From: Anaerolineae bacterium
GTDB taxonomy: Bacteria; Chloroflexota; Anaerolineae; B4-G1; SLSP01
Length of the DNA: 53,110 bases
Direction of reading: 5' to 3'
Assembly: GCA_025454475.1 (NCBI GenBank)
Contig: JALOOJ010000011.1
Location: forward strand, 1 to 53,110
The position numbers and the translations under genes are program-made. Positions 15,592-23,656 of the stretch are shown in pieces. Under the pieces are notes generated by a model, which was not told the DNA's origin, ran no database searches, and saw nothing but the letters and a program-made list of their open reading frames with translations. Every line of letters begins with the position of its first letter. The first letter of the stretch is position 1.

Positions 15592-17193
15592 GTGGGCGAA
15601 GTACCCATAAGTAGTCCGCTGCCGCCCGGCAGTCCGCTGCAGCCCGGCAGTCCGCTGCCGCTAGCTCTGTACGTCCACCCTGCCAAGCAGGCGGTGGAAC
15701 TCTATGACTCACCGGTGCGCCGGAGATTCGGCCGTCCCTACGGGTTGATCCCGATGGGTGTGCCTGCGCTGATGAATATGCTCCAGGATAACGGCATCCC
15801 CGTCAAGGGCATCAACTTCCCGATGGAGAAGAGGATCAACCTCGATTTCAGCCTCACTGACTGGTTCTCCAGCCAGCAGCAGGCGCGACTGGTGCTGATC
15901 GACCTGCACTGGTACGAGCATAGCTATGGTGCCATCAGTGTTGCCAAGTACGCCAAGCGGGCGCTGCCAAACGCTTGGGTCATCATGGGAGGGCTGACAG
16001 CGTCGGCGTTTGCGGCTGAGGTCATCCGTGACTATCCGGAGGTGGATTTCGTGCTGCGCGGTGATGCTGAGGTTCCGCTCCTTGCATTGGCCAAGGCGCT
16101 GATCGCGGAGACTCGGCCCGGTGCCCTGCCCGATCTGTCCCATGTGCCGAATCTGACGTACAGGCGAGGTGGTCGGCCTGGGGGGCAGGTTGTCGAGAAC
16201 CCGCGGACGTTCTGCGCGTCGCCTGAGGACTTCGCGCGTTACAACTTCATCGACCTCGACTGGCTGGAGCACCAGGACGACTACTTCGTCCACGAGTATC
16301 TGGTCATCGATATGCAGTTGGCCGAAGATGCGCGCCAGGGTATGGATGTCAGCAGATACCGTGGTCGGTGGATTACCACAGCCCGCGGCTGCGACTATGA
16401 GTGCTCTTACTGTGGGGGGGCCAAGAGCGCGCACAAGGCCATTGCCGGACGGAACGGTGTCGTGCCGGTCCCCGTGGAGACGGTCGTGAGTCAGATCAAG
16501 CAACTGATCGAGCATGACGCGATCCAGGTGTGCTTTTCGTACGACCTCGCGGCGCTCGGCGAACGGTACTGGAAGGACCTCTTCCGGACGATCCGCAAAG
16601 AGGGCATCAAGATCGGGCTCTATAACGAGTTCTTCCAGCTTCCCCCATCGGGCTTTATGCGGGATTTTGTGCGCACCGCGGACATGGAGCATTCGAGCGT
16701 GGCGTTGAACCCGTATTCGGGATCGGAGCATGTGCGGCGCCTGAACGGCAAGCGCTATGGCGATGCTGAGCTTTTCAACGCACTGGACGAGGTGAACCTC
16801 TACAACGTCCCGATCATCGTGTACTTTTCGCTGAATCTACCGGGTGAGGACGAAGCTGCGCTCCAGGAGTCCATCGCCCTCGCGCAGACGATCTACGACA
16901 CGTACCCGCACTCAAAGCTGAAGATCCTCAACTCGTGCCACACGGTGGAGCCGATGTCGCCGATGGAGCAGCGGCCCGGGCGCTACGGCGTCAACGTGCA
17001 GTGGCATACCTTCAAGGACTGGTACGAGTACTGCCGGAACACGCAGGTGCAGTTACCAGGCTCGCGTACGGGGGAATGGCGCGGATTCGACATCATCGCA
17101 CCTGCCGAGCGTTCCATTGAGGCGATGGCAGATGCCTGGGATGAGGCTGCGACAGGCAAGCCGGCCTGGTGGCCGATCCCCCCGAGCTGGTAG
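15592..17193 (+). CDS. Cobalamin-binding radical SAM protein (paralog of the preceding gene)
   Basis: A 533-residue paralog lacking the SEC-C motif. The first 25 residues are a repeat-encoded linker (SPLPPG, SPLQPG, SPLPLA), followed by YVHPAKQ, the B12-binding-like domain (IMGGLTASAF, VLRGDAEVPLL) and the radical SAM domain with cluster ligands Cys 267, 271 and 274. Long stretches are shared with the upstream protein (HWYEHSYGAISVA, GIKIGLYNE, LNSCHT, the WWPIPP ending), so the pair arose by duplication. GTG 15592 follows AGGAGG by six bases. The pair may act together or on related substrates. No SPASM-type extra cluster domain is visible, which argues against a sulfatase maturase. Confidence 0.85.
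   Translation: MGEVPISSPLPPGSPLQPGSPLPLALYVHPAKQAVELYDSPVRRRFGRPYGLIPMGVPALMNMLQDNGIPVKGINFPMEKRINLDFSLTDWFSSQQQARLVLIDLHWYEHSYGAISVAKYAKRALPNAWVIMGGLTASAFAAEVIRDYPEVDFVLRGDAEVPLLALAKALIAETRPGALPDLSHVPNLTYRRGGRPGGQVVENPRTFCASPEDFARYNFIDLDWLEHQDDYFVHEYLVIDMQLAEDARQGMDVSRYRGRWITTARGCDYECSYCGGAKSAHKAIAGRNGVVPVPVETVVSQIKQLIEHDAIQVCFSYDLAALGERYWKDLFRTIRKEGIKIGLYNEFFQLPPSGFMRDFVRTADMEHSSVALNPYSGSEHVRRLNGKRYGDAELFNALDEVNLYNVPIIVYFSLNLPGEDEAALQESIALAQTIYDTYPHSKLKILNSCHTVEPMSPMEQRPGRYGVNVQWHTFKDWYEYCRNTQVQLPGSRTGEWRGFDIIAPAERSIEAMADAWDEAATGKPAWWPIPPSW
15613..15665 (+). repeat. Three tandem 18-bp repeats encoding Ser-Pro-Leu linker
   Basis: AGTCCGCTGCCGCCCGGC (15613-15630) recurs at 15631-15648 with one change and partly at 15649-15665. 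Each unit encodes SPLPPG or a variant. CTGCC-GCCC-GGCAG inside the repeat is again a 14-nt hairpin, in the position where the paralog carries its own hairpin-derived linker. Confidence 0.8.
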
Positions 17194-17212
17194 CATCCAC
17201 ACTTCGCAAGGT

Positions 17213-17244
17213 CACCGACTCCGGTCGGCACCGACTCCGGTCGG
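17213..17244. repeat. Two tandem 16-bp mini-hairpin units
   Basis: CACCGACTCCGGTCGG occurs twice without a gap, with a third partial copy starting at 17245. Each holds CCGAC-TCCG-GTCGG, a 5-bp hairpin. Read on the minus strand the loop is CGGA, as in the other units, and the 16-base period equals that of the array at 13.7 kb. Around it are shorter repeats of TTCGCAAGGT (17202-17211 and near 17333). Confidence 0.7.
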
Positions 17245-17365
17245 CACCGACCAGAGTTCAGGACTCTGCGAAGGGTTCCGCGGCGCCATTGGTGCGGCAC
17301 TGCTTATGAGCCTCGCGAAGGTCCAGCATCCTTCGCAAGGTGAGTCGTCTACGCCGTGAAGCGCC

Positions 17366-17393
17366 TTGCCTGCGTGCCTCTTTGTGCTGTAAT
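17366..17393 (+). promoter_or_regulatory. Candidate sigma70 promoter for the 1,145-residue protein gene
   Basis: TTGCCT (17366-17371) and TGTAAT (17388-17393) are 16 bases apart, about 30 bases before the ATG at 17424. A moderate match. Confidence 0.45.
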
Positions 17394-17423
17394 AGGCCCA
17401 TTCTCTCTCACCTAGAGGACATA

Positions 17424-20400
17424 ATGGCCATCCCTGACCATGCCGGAAAGAGCCACCACGCCCTAAACGCACTGCTCTTTGCCAGCGCCAACGCGTCCGT
17501 GCACTTCGCGCTCCATTGTCTGGAGCCCGTGGGCCGTAATCTGCGGTCCAAGTCCACCTTTGTCGATCCGAACGGCGACGCAATGCACTGGCATGACTTC
17601 GGCGACCTGGAGGGCCCGGGATGGGCGTCCAACGCGATCGGTGGGGCCTGTCTCATCGCCCGTTGGGCCCGCTTCCTGGGTGACGAGCAGATACTCTCGC
17701 AGGCGCTCAGTATGGCCGACCACGTGCTGGACGACGGATTCGTGCGTCCAGATGGCTTCATCTGGCCATATTGGAACCTGGCTGAGGGCCGATTCTGTCT
17801 GAACTACACGCATAGCAATGACTGGCTCTGTCCGGGGTCGCTGGCCAGGGTCGGCGTGCAGATGCTGGAGCTTGCCGATCTCTTGGAAGCCTGGGGGAAG
17901 TCCTCAGCTCACGCCACAGCGCTCCGCCGAACCGCGGATCGCCTCGGTAGCTGGTTGGCCACGAAGGTTCCGCTGCTCCCCAACGGCTGGGTCCCACGCC
18001 GTATCACCCTTGAGGGTGAGCCCTATCCCCTAAGTCCGGAGGGCGGCAGGGACGTTATCCACGATCACAGCGCCGATGGGTTATTCCTCCTCGAGCTCTG
18101 GACCCGCCTTGGTCGTCACGATCTAGCCCCACAGCTGGGTGAGGCCTTCGTCTCCGCCGGTGGGTTCTGGGGCAGCATCAACCACGATACCTACGACGAT
18201 CACGAGAATGTCGCCTATGCCGTCGCCTTCCGCGTCCTTCGCGAGGGCGCGGACGTGTTGGGCCAACCGCAGTGGCGACGATTTGCCTATGACGTCGCGC
18301 TGCCTGCGATGGCGCGGTTCCGGATGGATCAGGACGAGCACGGCGTCGTGACCCAGGGCCTATTCTGGATGGAACAGAGCTGGGACACGGCTTACCTCTG
18401 GGAGAATGCCGAGGTCGCGCAGGCGCATCTGGACGCGTGGTTGGAGTGCGGTGATGTCGGGTACCGCGATGTGGCTCTGGCGACGCTAGGGGCGATCGCT
18501 CACCATCACTACGGTCCCCTTGGATTTCTGACAGAGGGGATCGACTGGAACAACCACATCAGTCAGCGGCACCATGCAGAGTTCGCCTACTACGGTGCGA
18601 TTCGCTACACCGAGCCTCTGCTGAACAATCTGCATCTGGTCGGACCTACGCTCACGTACCTTGAGGCGCAGGGGGGCAACCGGCCTGCGGATGTGTCGCT
18701 GGGTGCTAGCTTGGGAGTTCTCTCGGCCTGGGCACCTGCGCGGATGGGGCGGGATAACGTCGTGCCTACCATAGGGCGGTACTTACTGCGACTGTACCAT
18801 CCGGCGATCGCGACGGACCCGGGTGTCGCAGCCGCGATTGAATTCGCGCACGAGGCAGGGATCGATGGCGTTCTCCTCTTCGAGGCGAGCTACGACATCG
18901 ATCCGGCTCTGCTATCCTTGGATGTGCTTCGCTTAAGGTTTGAACGGCTCAAGGCGATCGTGCCGCGATTCCGAGAAGCCGGGCTCGAGGTTCACATCAA
19001 CGTGATGATCACGATGGGCCACGTTGACGCCGGCGGAGGACGGCCCGAGGACTTCCCGTTCCAGTTCCTGGTCGATGCGGATGGCAACCGGTCTCGGTCA
19101 ACGGCGTGCCCTCTCGACCCGGCATTCCTGGACACCATCCGGCAGCTCTACACCTGGGCGGCTGAGTGCGACGCTGATGTTCTCTGGGTTGATGACGATG
19201 TGCGGTTCCTCTATCACGACGTGCCAGCAATGACCTGCTTCTGTCCCTTGCATCTGTCCGAGATGGCCACGCGCACCGGGAGGGCGTGGACGCGTGAACA
19301 GTTGGCGGTGGCTCTGGCAGAGGATGGCGAATCGCTGGCCGTCAGAACGGCATTGCGCAAGACGTGGCTCGGCCTTCAGTCCTCAGCGATCGAAGGACTG
19401 GCGGCGCAGGTCGCGTCTGCGGTCCGCGGTAGCTCATACGCGCGTTCTGCCCCCGAGCCGGCGATCGGCCTGATGAGTGTGGGAACTGCGATACACAACG
19501 CTGAAGGGCGTCGAGTGGATAGCTTGTTGCGGATCCTCTCCGGATCGGCGCCGCTCCTGCGTCCAGGCTCAGGCTTCTGGCATGACTGGGAGCCCGGTGC
19601 CGTCCTCGCAAAGTCCGAGGACGTCGCACGGCAGGTCGCCTACCTCGGTAGCGATGTGCGAGTTGTCGCTGAGATCGAGAACCACCCCTATTCGCCGTTC
19701 CAGAAGTCGCGGCGCATCCTGGCGCTTGAACTCGCGCTCAATGTCCTGGCGGGGACACACGACCTGAGCTTGAACCTTTTCAGCGGTACGATGCCTTTCG
19801 ACGCTGGTCGGAGCCGCTCGGAAGCGGGCAGCCGCCGCTCGGAATCGGGCGACGTAGGGCAGGACTATGCCACCTTTCTCAGGTCGCAGAAGCCCTTCCT
19901 GCAGGCGCTAGCACTCGCGCGCCGTGGTAAGCGTCGCATCGGCGTCGGCATCGAGGGGCGCGAGGATGTGGCTGAGACAATGCCGGTCGGGGCCGCTCAG
20001 AAGTGGGCGGTTGGAACCGGGAAGCCAGTCGACGCCGGGAAGGCAGCTGACCGCAGTCTGATGACTCTGGTGGAGTCCCGTCCATGGGAGTTGGCCCTGT
20101 CGCGGATGGGCCTCCCTGTCGGCACGCTGTACGATGCGCCGCATCTATGGGCGGGCGATACTGCCTATACCGATCGCTATGCCATCGCGAGTGCGCTGCA
20201 GGAGGGAGTCGTGTTGACGCCGCTAGCGGTGCGTGGGCTCCTGGAGCAGGGGTGGGGCGAGCGTCTGGGTATCCTCGATGTGCTCCCAGCGCCGCCTGGG
20301 GTCAACGAGGTCTTCGCCAGGGGCCCGATGAACGAGGGGCACTATGGAGCCTGCCTCCCGGTGCGCCATTACGCGGCTCAGCTCGGGCCGCATACCTGGA

Positions 20401-20861
20401 CCCTAACTGGCGCCACAGCGTGCAGAGTGCTATCGGAGTGGGTCGGTCTCGATGGGGTCACGCTTGGTCCGGCGACAGTTGCACTCGAGCTTGCCAATGG
20501 TGATCGCCTTGGGCTGCTGCCGTTTGAGATCACGACAGTACACCCGGCGCTCTTGCAGCCGGCGCGTCGAGATCAGTGGGCGGCTCTGCTAGCCTGGGTG
20601 GCCAAGGGGCCGTTGCCGTTACGTGTCTTTGAGGGCGTTAACCTCGTGCCGCAGGTATTTGCCTCGCCCGGGCGCGAGGAGATGCTTGTCGCGATCGCTA
20701 ACCTGTCGGCCGATGATGGTCTGGCAAGGCTTGACGGACCGGCGTTGGCAGGCTTCAGGGCCGTCGAGCAGCTGACGCCGGAGGGTGCATGGGTGCCGCT
20801 GACATTCACTGGCGCTGTGTCCGTGGTCGCCTGGTCGGTCGTGGTGCTGCGGACCAGATAG
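17424..20861 (+). CDS. Multidomain carbohydrate-type protein (helical toroid plus TIM-barrel-like domain)
   Basis: About 1,145 residues, not assignable to one family. The first 400 residues look like an alpha/alpha-toroid (repeated helices with NHDTYDDHENVAYAVAFR, FWMEQSWDTAYLWENAE), as in uronyl hydrolases or epimerases. Residues of roughly 450-850 suggest a TIM barrel with the acidic strand VLWVDDDVRFLY, as in several hydrolase clans. The rest is beta-rich. Two linker regions, encoded at about 19807-19848 and 19993-20019, consist of mini-hairpin repeats translated as Arg/Ser/Gly- and Gly/Lys-rich stretches. No signal peptide is seen, so it may work inside the cell on imported sugars. ATG 17424 follows GAGGA; the longer frame from 17340 would include the promoter. 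Confidence 0.6.
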   Translation: MAIPDHAGKSHHALNALLFASANASVHFALHCLEPVGRNLRSKSTFVDPNGDAMHWHDFGDLEGPGWASNAIGGACLIARWARFLGDEQILSQALSMADHVLDDGFVRPDGFIWPYWNLAEGRFCLNYTHSNDWLCPGSLARVGVQMLELADLLEAWGKSSAHATALRRTADRLGSWLATKVPLLPNGWVPRRITLEGEPYPLSPEGGRDVIHDHSADGLFLLELWTRLGRHDLAPQLGEAFVSAGGFWGSINHDTYDDHENVAYAVAFRVLREGADVLGQPQWRRFAYDVALPAMARFRMDQDEHGVVTQGLFWMEQSWDTAYLWENAEVAQAHLDAWLECGDVGYRDVALATLGAIAHHHYGPLGFLTEGIDWNNHISQRHHAEFAYYGAIRYTEPLLNNLHLVGPTLTYLEAQGGNRPADVSLGASLGVLSAWAPARMGRDNVVPTIGRYLLRLYHPAIATDPGVAAAIEFAHEAGIDGVLLFEASYDIDPALLSLDVLRLRFERLKAIVPRFREAGLEVHINVMITMGHVDAGGGRPEDFPFQFLVDADGNRSRSTACPLDPAFLDTIRQLYTWAAECDADVLWVDDDVRFLYHDVPAMTCFCPLHLSEMATRTGRAWTREQLAVALAEDGESLAVRTALRKTWLGLQSSAIEGLAAQVASAVRGSSYARSAPEPAIGLMSVGTAIHNAEGRRVDSLLRILSGSAPLLRPGSGFWHDWEPGAVLAKSEDVARQVAYLGSDVRVVAEIENHPYSPFQKSRRILALELALNVLAGTHDLSLNLFSGTMPFDAGRSRSEAGSRRSESGDVGQDYATFLRSQKPFLQALALARRGKRRIGVGIEGREDVAETMPVGAAQKWAVGTGKPVDAGKAADRSLMTLVESRPWELALSRMGLPVGTLYDAPHLWAGDTAYTDRYAIASALQEGVVLTPLAVRGLLEQGWGERLGILDVLPAPPGVNEVFARGPMNEGHYGACLPVRHYAAQLGPHTWTLTGATACRVLSEWVGLDGVTLGPATVALELANGDRLGLLPFEITTVHPALLQPARRDQWAALLAWVAKGPLPLRVFEGVNLVPQVFASPGREEMLVAIANLSADDGLARLDGPALAGFRAVEQLTPEGAWVPLTFTGAVSVVAWSVVVLRTR
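19807..19848 (+). repeat. Mini-hairpin repeats within the 1,145-residue protein gene
   Basis: 19807-19827 is identical to 9701-9721. It contains CCGCT-CGGA-AGCGG (19814-19827); a second unit with one mismatch lies at 19835-19848. The insertion is in frame and encodes an Arg/Ser/Glu/Gly-rich stretch unlike the flanking protein. Confidence 0.7.
19993..20019 (+). repeat. Second mini-hairpin cluster within the same gene
   Basis: CCGCT-CAGA-AGTGG (19993-20006, one G-U pair) and CGGT-TGGA-ACCG (20008-20019) form adjacent hairpins, encoding a Gly/Lys/Val linker. Loops vary by single bases from CGGA. Confidence 0.55.
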
Positions 20862-20922
20862 GGCGCAAACGGGCAAAGGCTACTACTCATCTGCTCTGAA
20901 GGGTACAAGCGAAGGGAGCTGG

Positions 20923-22092
20923 ATGGCAACTCAATTGCAGATAGGCATGATTGGGGTCAATGGTCGGGGTGGGCTATGGCGTCACTGGCACCAGCCGGAC
21001 GGGCGGTCCGTGGTCGTGGCGGGAGCAGATATCCGCGAGGACTTCCTCGAGAATTTCCGGTCTGCGAATGGCGGAGAACCGTTCATCACCACAGACTATC
21101 GTGACATGCTCGCACGTGACGATGTGGATGCGGTGGCGGTCACCTCGCCGGACTACTGTCACGAGGAGCACGCGATTGCCGCGCTGGAGGCGGGAAAACA
21201 TGTCTTCTGTGAGAAGCCCCTGGCCATCACGATCGAGGGATGCGACCGCATCCTCGACGCCTGGCAGCGCTCGGGCAAGCGCCTGATGGTTGGCTTCAAC
21301 ATGCGCTACATGAATATGTTTCGGGTGATGAAGGAGATCGTCGATTCCGGCGTGATCGGTGAGGTTCGGGCGGTCTGGGTGCGTCACTTTGTGGGAATGG
21401 GTGGGCCTTTCTACTACCACGATTGGCATGGCACGCGCGAGAACACAACCTCGCTGCTTTTGCAGAAGGGGTCACACGATATCGATGTCATTCACTGGAT
21501 CACTGGGCGCTACACGCGGCGCACGTCGGCCTTCGGGAGCCTGGACTACTTCGGTGGTGACAAGCCCAACGATCTGACCTGCCCGGAGTGTGATGAGCGC
21601 GAGACGTGCCTCGAAGCCGTGACGCATGGGCGGCTGATCCAATGCGCCTTCCGGAAGGAGATCGACGTCGAGGACAACCAGATGATGATTATGGAGCTCG
21701 AGGGCGGTATCAAGGCGGCTTATCTCCAGTGTCACTTCACCCCCGACTACCACCGCAACTACACTTTCATCGGCACCGAGGGCCGCGTGGAGAACTCCGA
21801 GCCCGAGATGACGGTGCGCGTGAAGACCCGACAGAGCAACACTTGGCGCGAGCTGGCCGATCGGACCTACCAGGTCAAAGAGGCGAGGGGCGGACATGGG
21901 GGAGCAGATCCTGTGATCTGCAACGATTTCGTCGATATGTGCCTCGATGGAAAGGAGCCGGTGGCGACGCCACTGGCGGGCCGGATGAGCGTGGCTGCAG
22001 GCGTCTGCGCCGCGCAGTCGCTTCGCAACGGCGGGATGCCGGTGGATGTGCCACCGCCGCCCGTTGGGCTGTGGAAGGCTGGCGCCGGTTAG
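20923..22092 (+). CDS. Gfo/Idh/MocA-family oxidoreductase
   Basis: A 389-residue NAD(P)-dependent dehydrogenase. The N-terminal Rossmann domain starts IGMIGVNGRGG; the family signature EKP is at residues 97-99 and the catalytic-region motif GSHDIDVIHW at about 183-192. Such enzymes oxidise or reduce sugars, inositols or amino sugars, often during sugar processing. Unusually, residues 220-241 contain CPEC, then two more cysteines (220, 223, 229, 241), suggesting a small metal-binding loop inserted in the C-terminal domain. GGGAG precedes ATG 20923 by five bases. It follows the large carbohydrate-type gene by 61 bases and may act on its product. Confidence 0.9.
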   Translation: MATQLQIGMIGVNGRGGLWRHWHQPDGRSVVVAGADIREDFLENFRSANGGEPFITTDYRDMLARDDVDAVAVTSPDYCHEEHAIAALEAGKHVFCEKPLAITIEGCDRILDAWQRSGKRLMVGFNMRYMNMFRVMKEIVDSGVIGEVRAVWVRHFVGMGGPFYYHDWHGTRENTTSLLLQKGSHDIDVIHWITGRYTRRTSAFGSLDYFGGDKPNDLTCPECDERETCLEAVTHGRLIQCAFRKEIDVEDNQMMIMELEGGIKAAYLQCHFTPDYHRNYTFIGTEGRVENSEPEMTVRVKTRQSNTWRELADRTYQVKEARGGHGGADPVICNDFVDMCLDGKEPVATPLAGRMSVAAGVCAAQSLRNGGMPVDVPPPPVGLWKAGAG

Positions 22093-22188
22093 GCCTATCG
22101 CGGGTATACTCTTTTGGCCTGAAGGCCACAGGTGAGTGGAAATGGATGGATATCGGACGGCATGGCGGACCAAAACAGGAGGATAGGG

Positions 22189-22500
22189 ATGGCGAAGCAG
22201 TGGTGGTTAAGGTATGGGTTAGCTGCATTGGTGATTGGGCTGGCGGTCTTCGCCGTGGGGTGTGGCGGGGACGAGGCGGCTGTTGACGGAGGTGCGGCTG
22301 GAGTCGACACACCCGCTGGGCAAGCGCTCCTGGAGGACCGTTGCACGCAGTGCCACACTCTGGACCGTGTCACGAGCGAGAGCAAGACCGCGGCGGAATG
22401 GCAGCAGATCGTTGGGAGCATGGTGTCAAAGGGCGCGCAACTGAGCAGCGCCGAGGTCGATACACTCGTCGCCTATTTGGCGGAGATGTACGGTCCTTAG
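22189..22500 (+). CDS. Small c-type cytochrome lipoprotein
   Basis: About 103 residues. A hydrophobic signal ends in lipobox AVGC (Cys 25), then an acidic/Gly/Ala linker, then one heme motif CTQCH (52-56) in a cytochrome-c-like helical domain; Met 78 or Met 100 could be the distal ligand. It would carry single electrons on the outer face of the membrane. ATG 22189 is chosen because AGGAGG sits six bases upstream; the frame is open to 22132. The Old Yellow Enzyme gene follows 25 bases after its stop. Confidence 0.85.
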   Translation: MAKQWWLRYGLAALVIGLAVFAVGCGGDEAAVDGGAAGVDTPAGQALLEDRCTQCHTLDRVTSESKTAAEWQQIVGSMVSKGAQLSSAEVDTLVAYLAEMYGP

Positions 22501-22525
22501 TTCTAGAGTAGGTTTGGAGGGTATT

Positions 22526-23635
22526 TTGACTGATCTGTTCTCGCCCGGATCATTGGGCCGGCTCTCCCTGCCCAACCGCATTGTGCGCTCCGCCACGGCG
22601 GAGCGCATGGCCGATGATGAGGGTCGCCCGCGGCCTGCGCTGGCTCAGCTCTACCAAGCGCTCGCGAGCGGTGGCGTGGGCCTCATCATCTCGGGCCATC
22701 TGTATGTTGATCCCGGTGGCAAGTGCCATCCCGAGATGACCGGGATCTATGATGACAAGCTGATTGGTGATCTGTCAACGGTAGTGGACGCGGTGCACGC
22801 GGCTGGCGGGCGTGTCGCAGCCCAGATCAACCACGGCGGGGCGCAGTGCAGCTCTGAGACCGTGCCTGAGCCTGTCGCGCCGTCGGACATCACTGCGGAC
22901 TATCTTCAGCAGCCCGCTCGCGGAATGACGGAAGCTGAGATTCTGCAGGTGATCCGCGCGTACGCTCACGCTGCTCGCCGAGCCAGGCAGGCAGGTTTTG
23001 ACGCGGTGCAGCTCCACGGAGCCCACGGCTATCTCATCAACCAGTTCCTGTCGCCTTTCACCAACCGGCGTTCGGACAGTTGGGGCGGCGATCTGACTGG
23101 GCGTATGCGCTTCCTGCGCGAGATCTGCAGTGCAGTGCAGGATGCTACCGGACCGGATTACCCAGTCTTCATCAAGCTGGGAATGGTGGATGCGGTCAGA
23201 ACCGCAGTCGCAACCGGCGTGGAGGATGGCCTCACGCTGGAGGAAAGCCAGTCGGTCGTGGCTGAGCTAGAGAGCATGGGGCTGTGCGGCGTCGAGGTGA
23301 GCGGCGGCATTGGCAATACCAGCAGCCGTATGCGCATACGGAATCCAGAGGATGAGGCCTACTTCCGCGACCTGGCCAGAGCAGCCCGCGAAGTGACGCG
23401 CCTGCCGATCATGCTGGTGGGCGGGTTGCGTTCGCGGCAGGTGATGGAGGACGTACTGGAGTCTGGCGATGCCGATTTCGTGTCCCTATGCCGGCCCCTG
23501 ATCTCCGAGCCTGATTTGCCCCGACGCATGGAAGCGGGGCAGGAGCGCTCCGCGTGTATCTCGGCCAACCGCTGCTGGCCCCAGGCGCCGAACGAGGGTA
23601 TCGCCTGCCGGTGCACCGTTCAGCGGAGTGGCTGA
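22526..23635 (+). CDS. NADH:flavin oxidoreductase, Old Yellow Enzyme family
   Basis: About 369 residues forming the FMN-binding TIM barrel of the family: SLPNRIVRSAT at the start, QLHGAHGYLINQFLSPFTNRR in the active-site region (the paired histidines bind the substrate carbonyl), and the phosphate-binding VGGLRS near the end. It ends with CISANRCW then GIACRC; relatives with a C-terminal cluster use CxxCxxxC, and here the second cysteine is alanine. It reduces activated C=C bonds or acts on related enones. TTG 22526 follows GGAGG by five bases. Likely co-transcribed with the cytochrome upstream and the glycosyltransferase 21 bases downstream. Confidence 0.88.
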   Translation: MTDLFSPGSLGRLSLPNRIVRSATAERMADDEGRPRPALAQLYQALASGGVGLIISGHLYVDPGGKCHPEMTGIYDDKLIGDLSTVVDAVHAAGGRVAAQINHGGAQCSSETVPEPVAPSDITADYLQQPARGMTEAEILQVIRAYAHAARRARQAGFDAVQLHGAHGYLINQFLSPFTNRRSDSWGGDLTGRMRFLREICSAVQDATGPDYPVFIKLGMVDAVRTAVATGVEDGLTLEESQSVVAELESMGLCGVEVSGGIGNTSSRMRIRNPEDEAYFRDLARAAREVTRLPIMLVGGLRSRQVMEDVLESGDADFVSLCRPLISEPDLPRRMEAGQERSACISANRCWPQAPNEGIACRCTVQRSG

Positions 23636-23656
23636 GAAGCCTGGGCTAACTGGGAG

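Noticed and set aside
13845-17193. Radical SAM genes as anaerobic sulfatase maturases
   Set aside because: They have an N-terminal B12-binding-like domain and only the single CxxxCxxC cluster, with no SPASM-type cysteine-rich tail.
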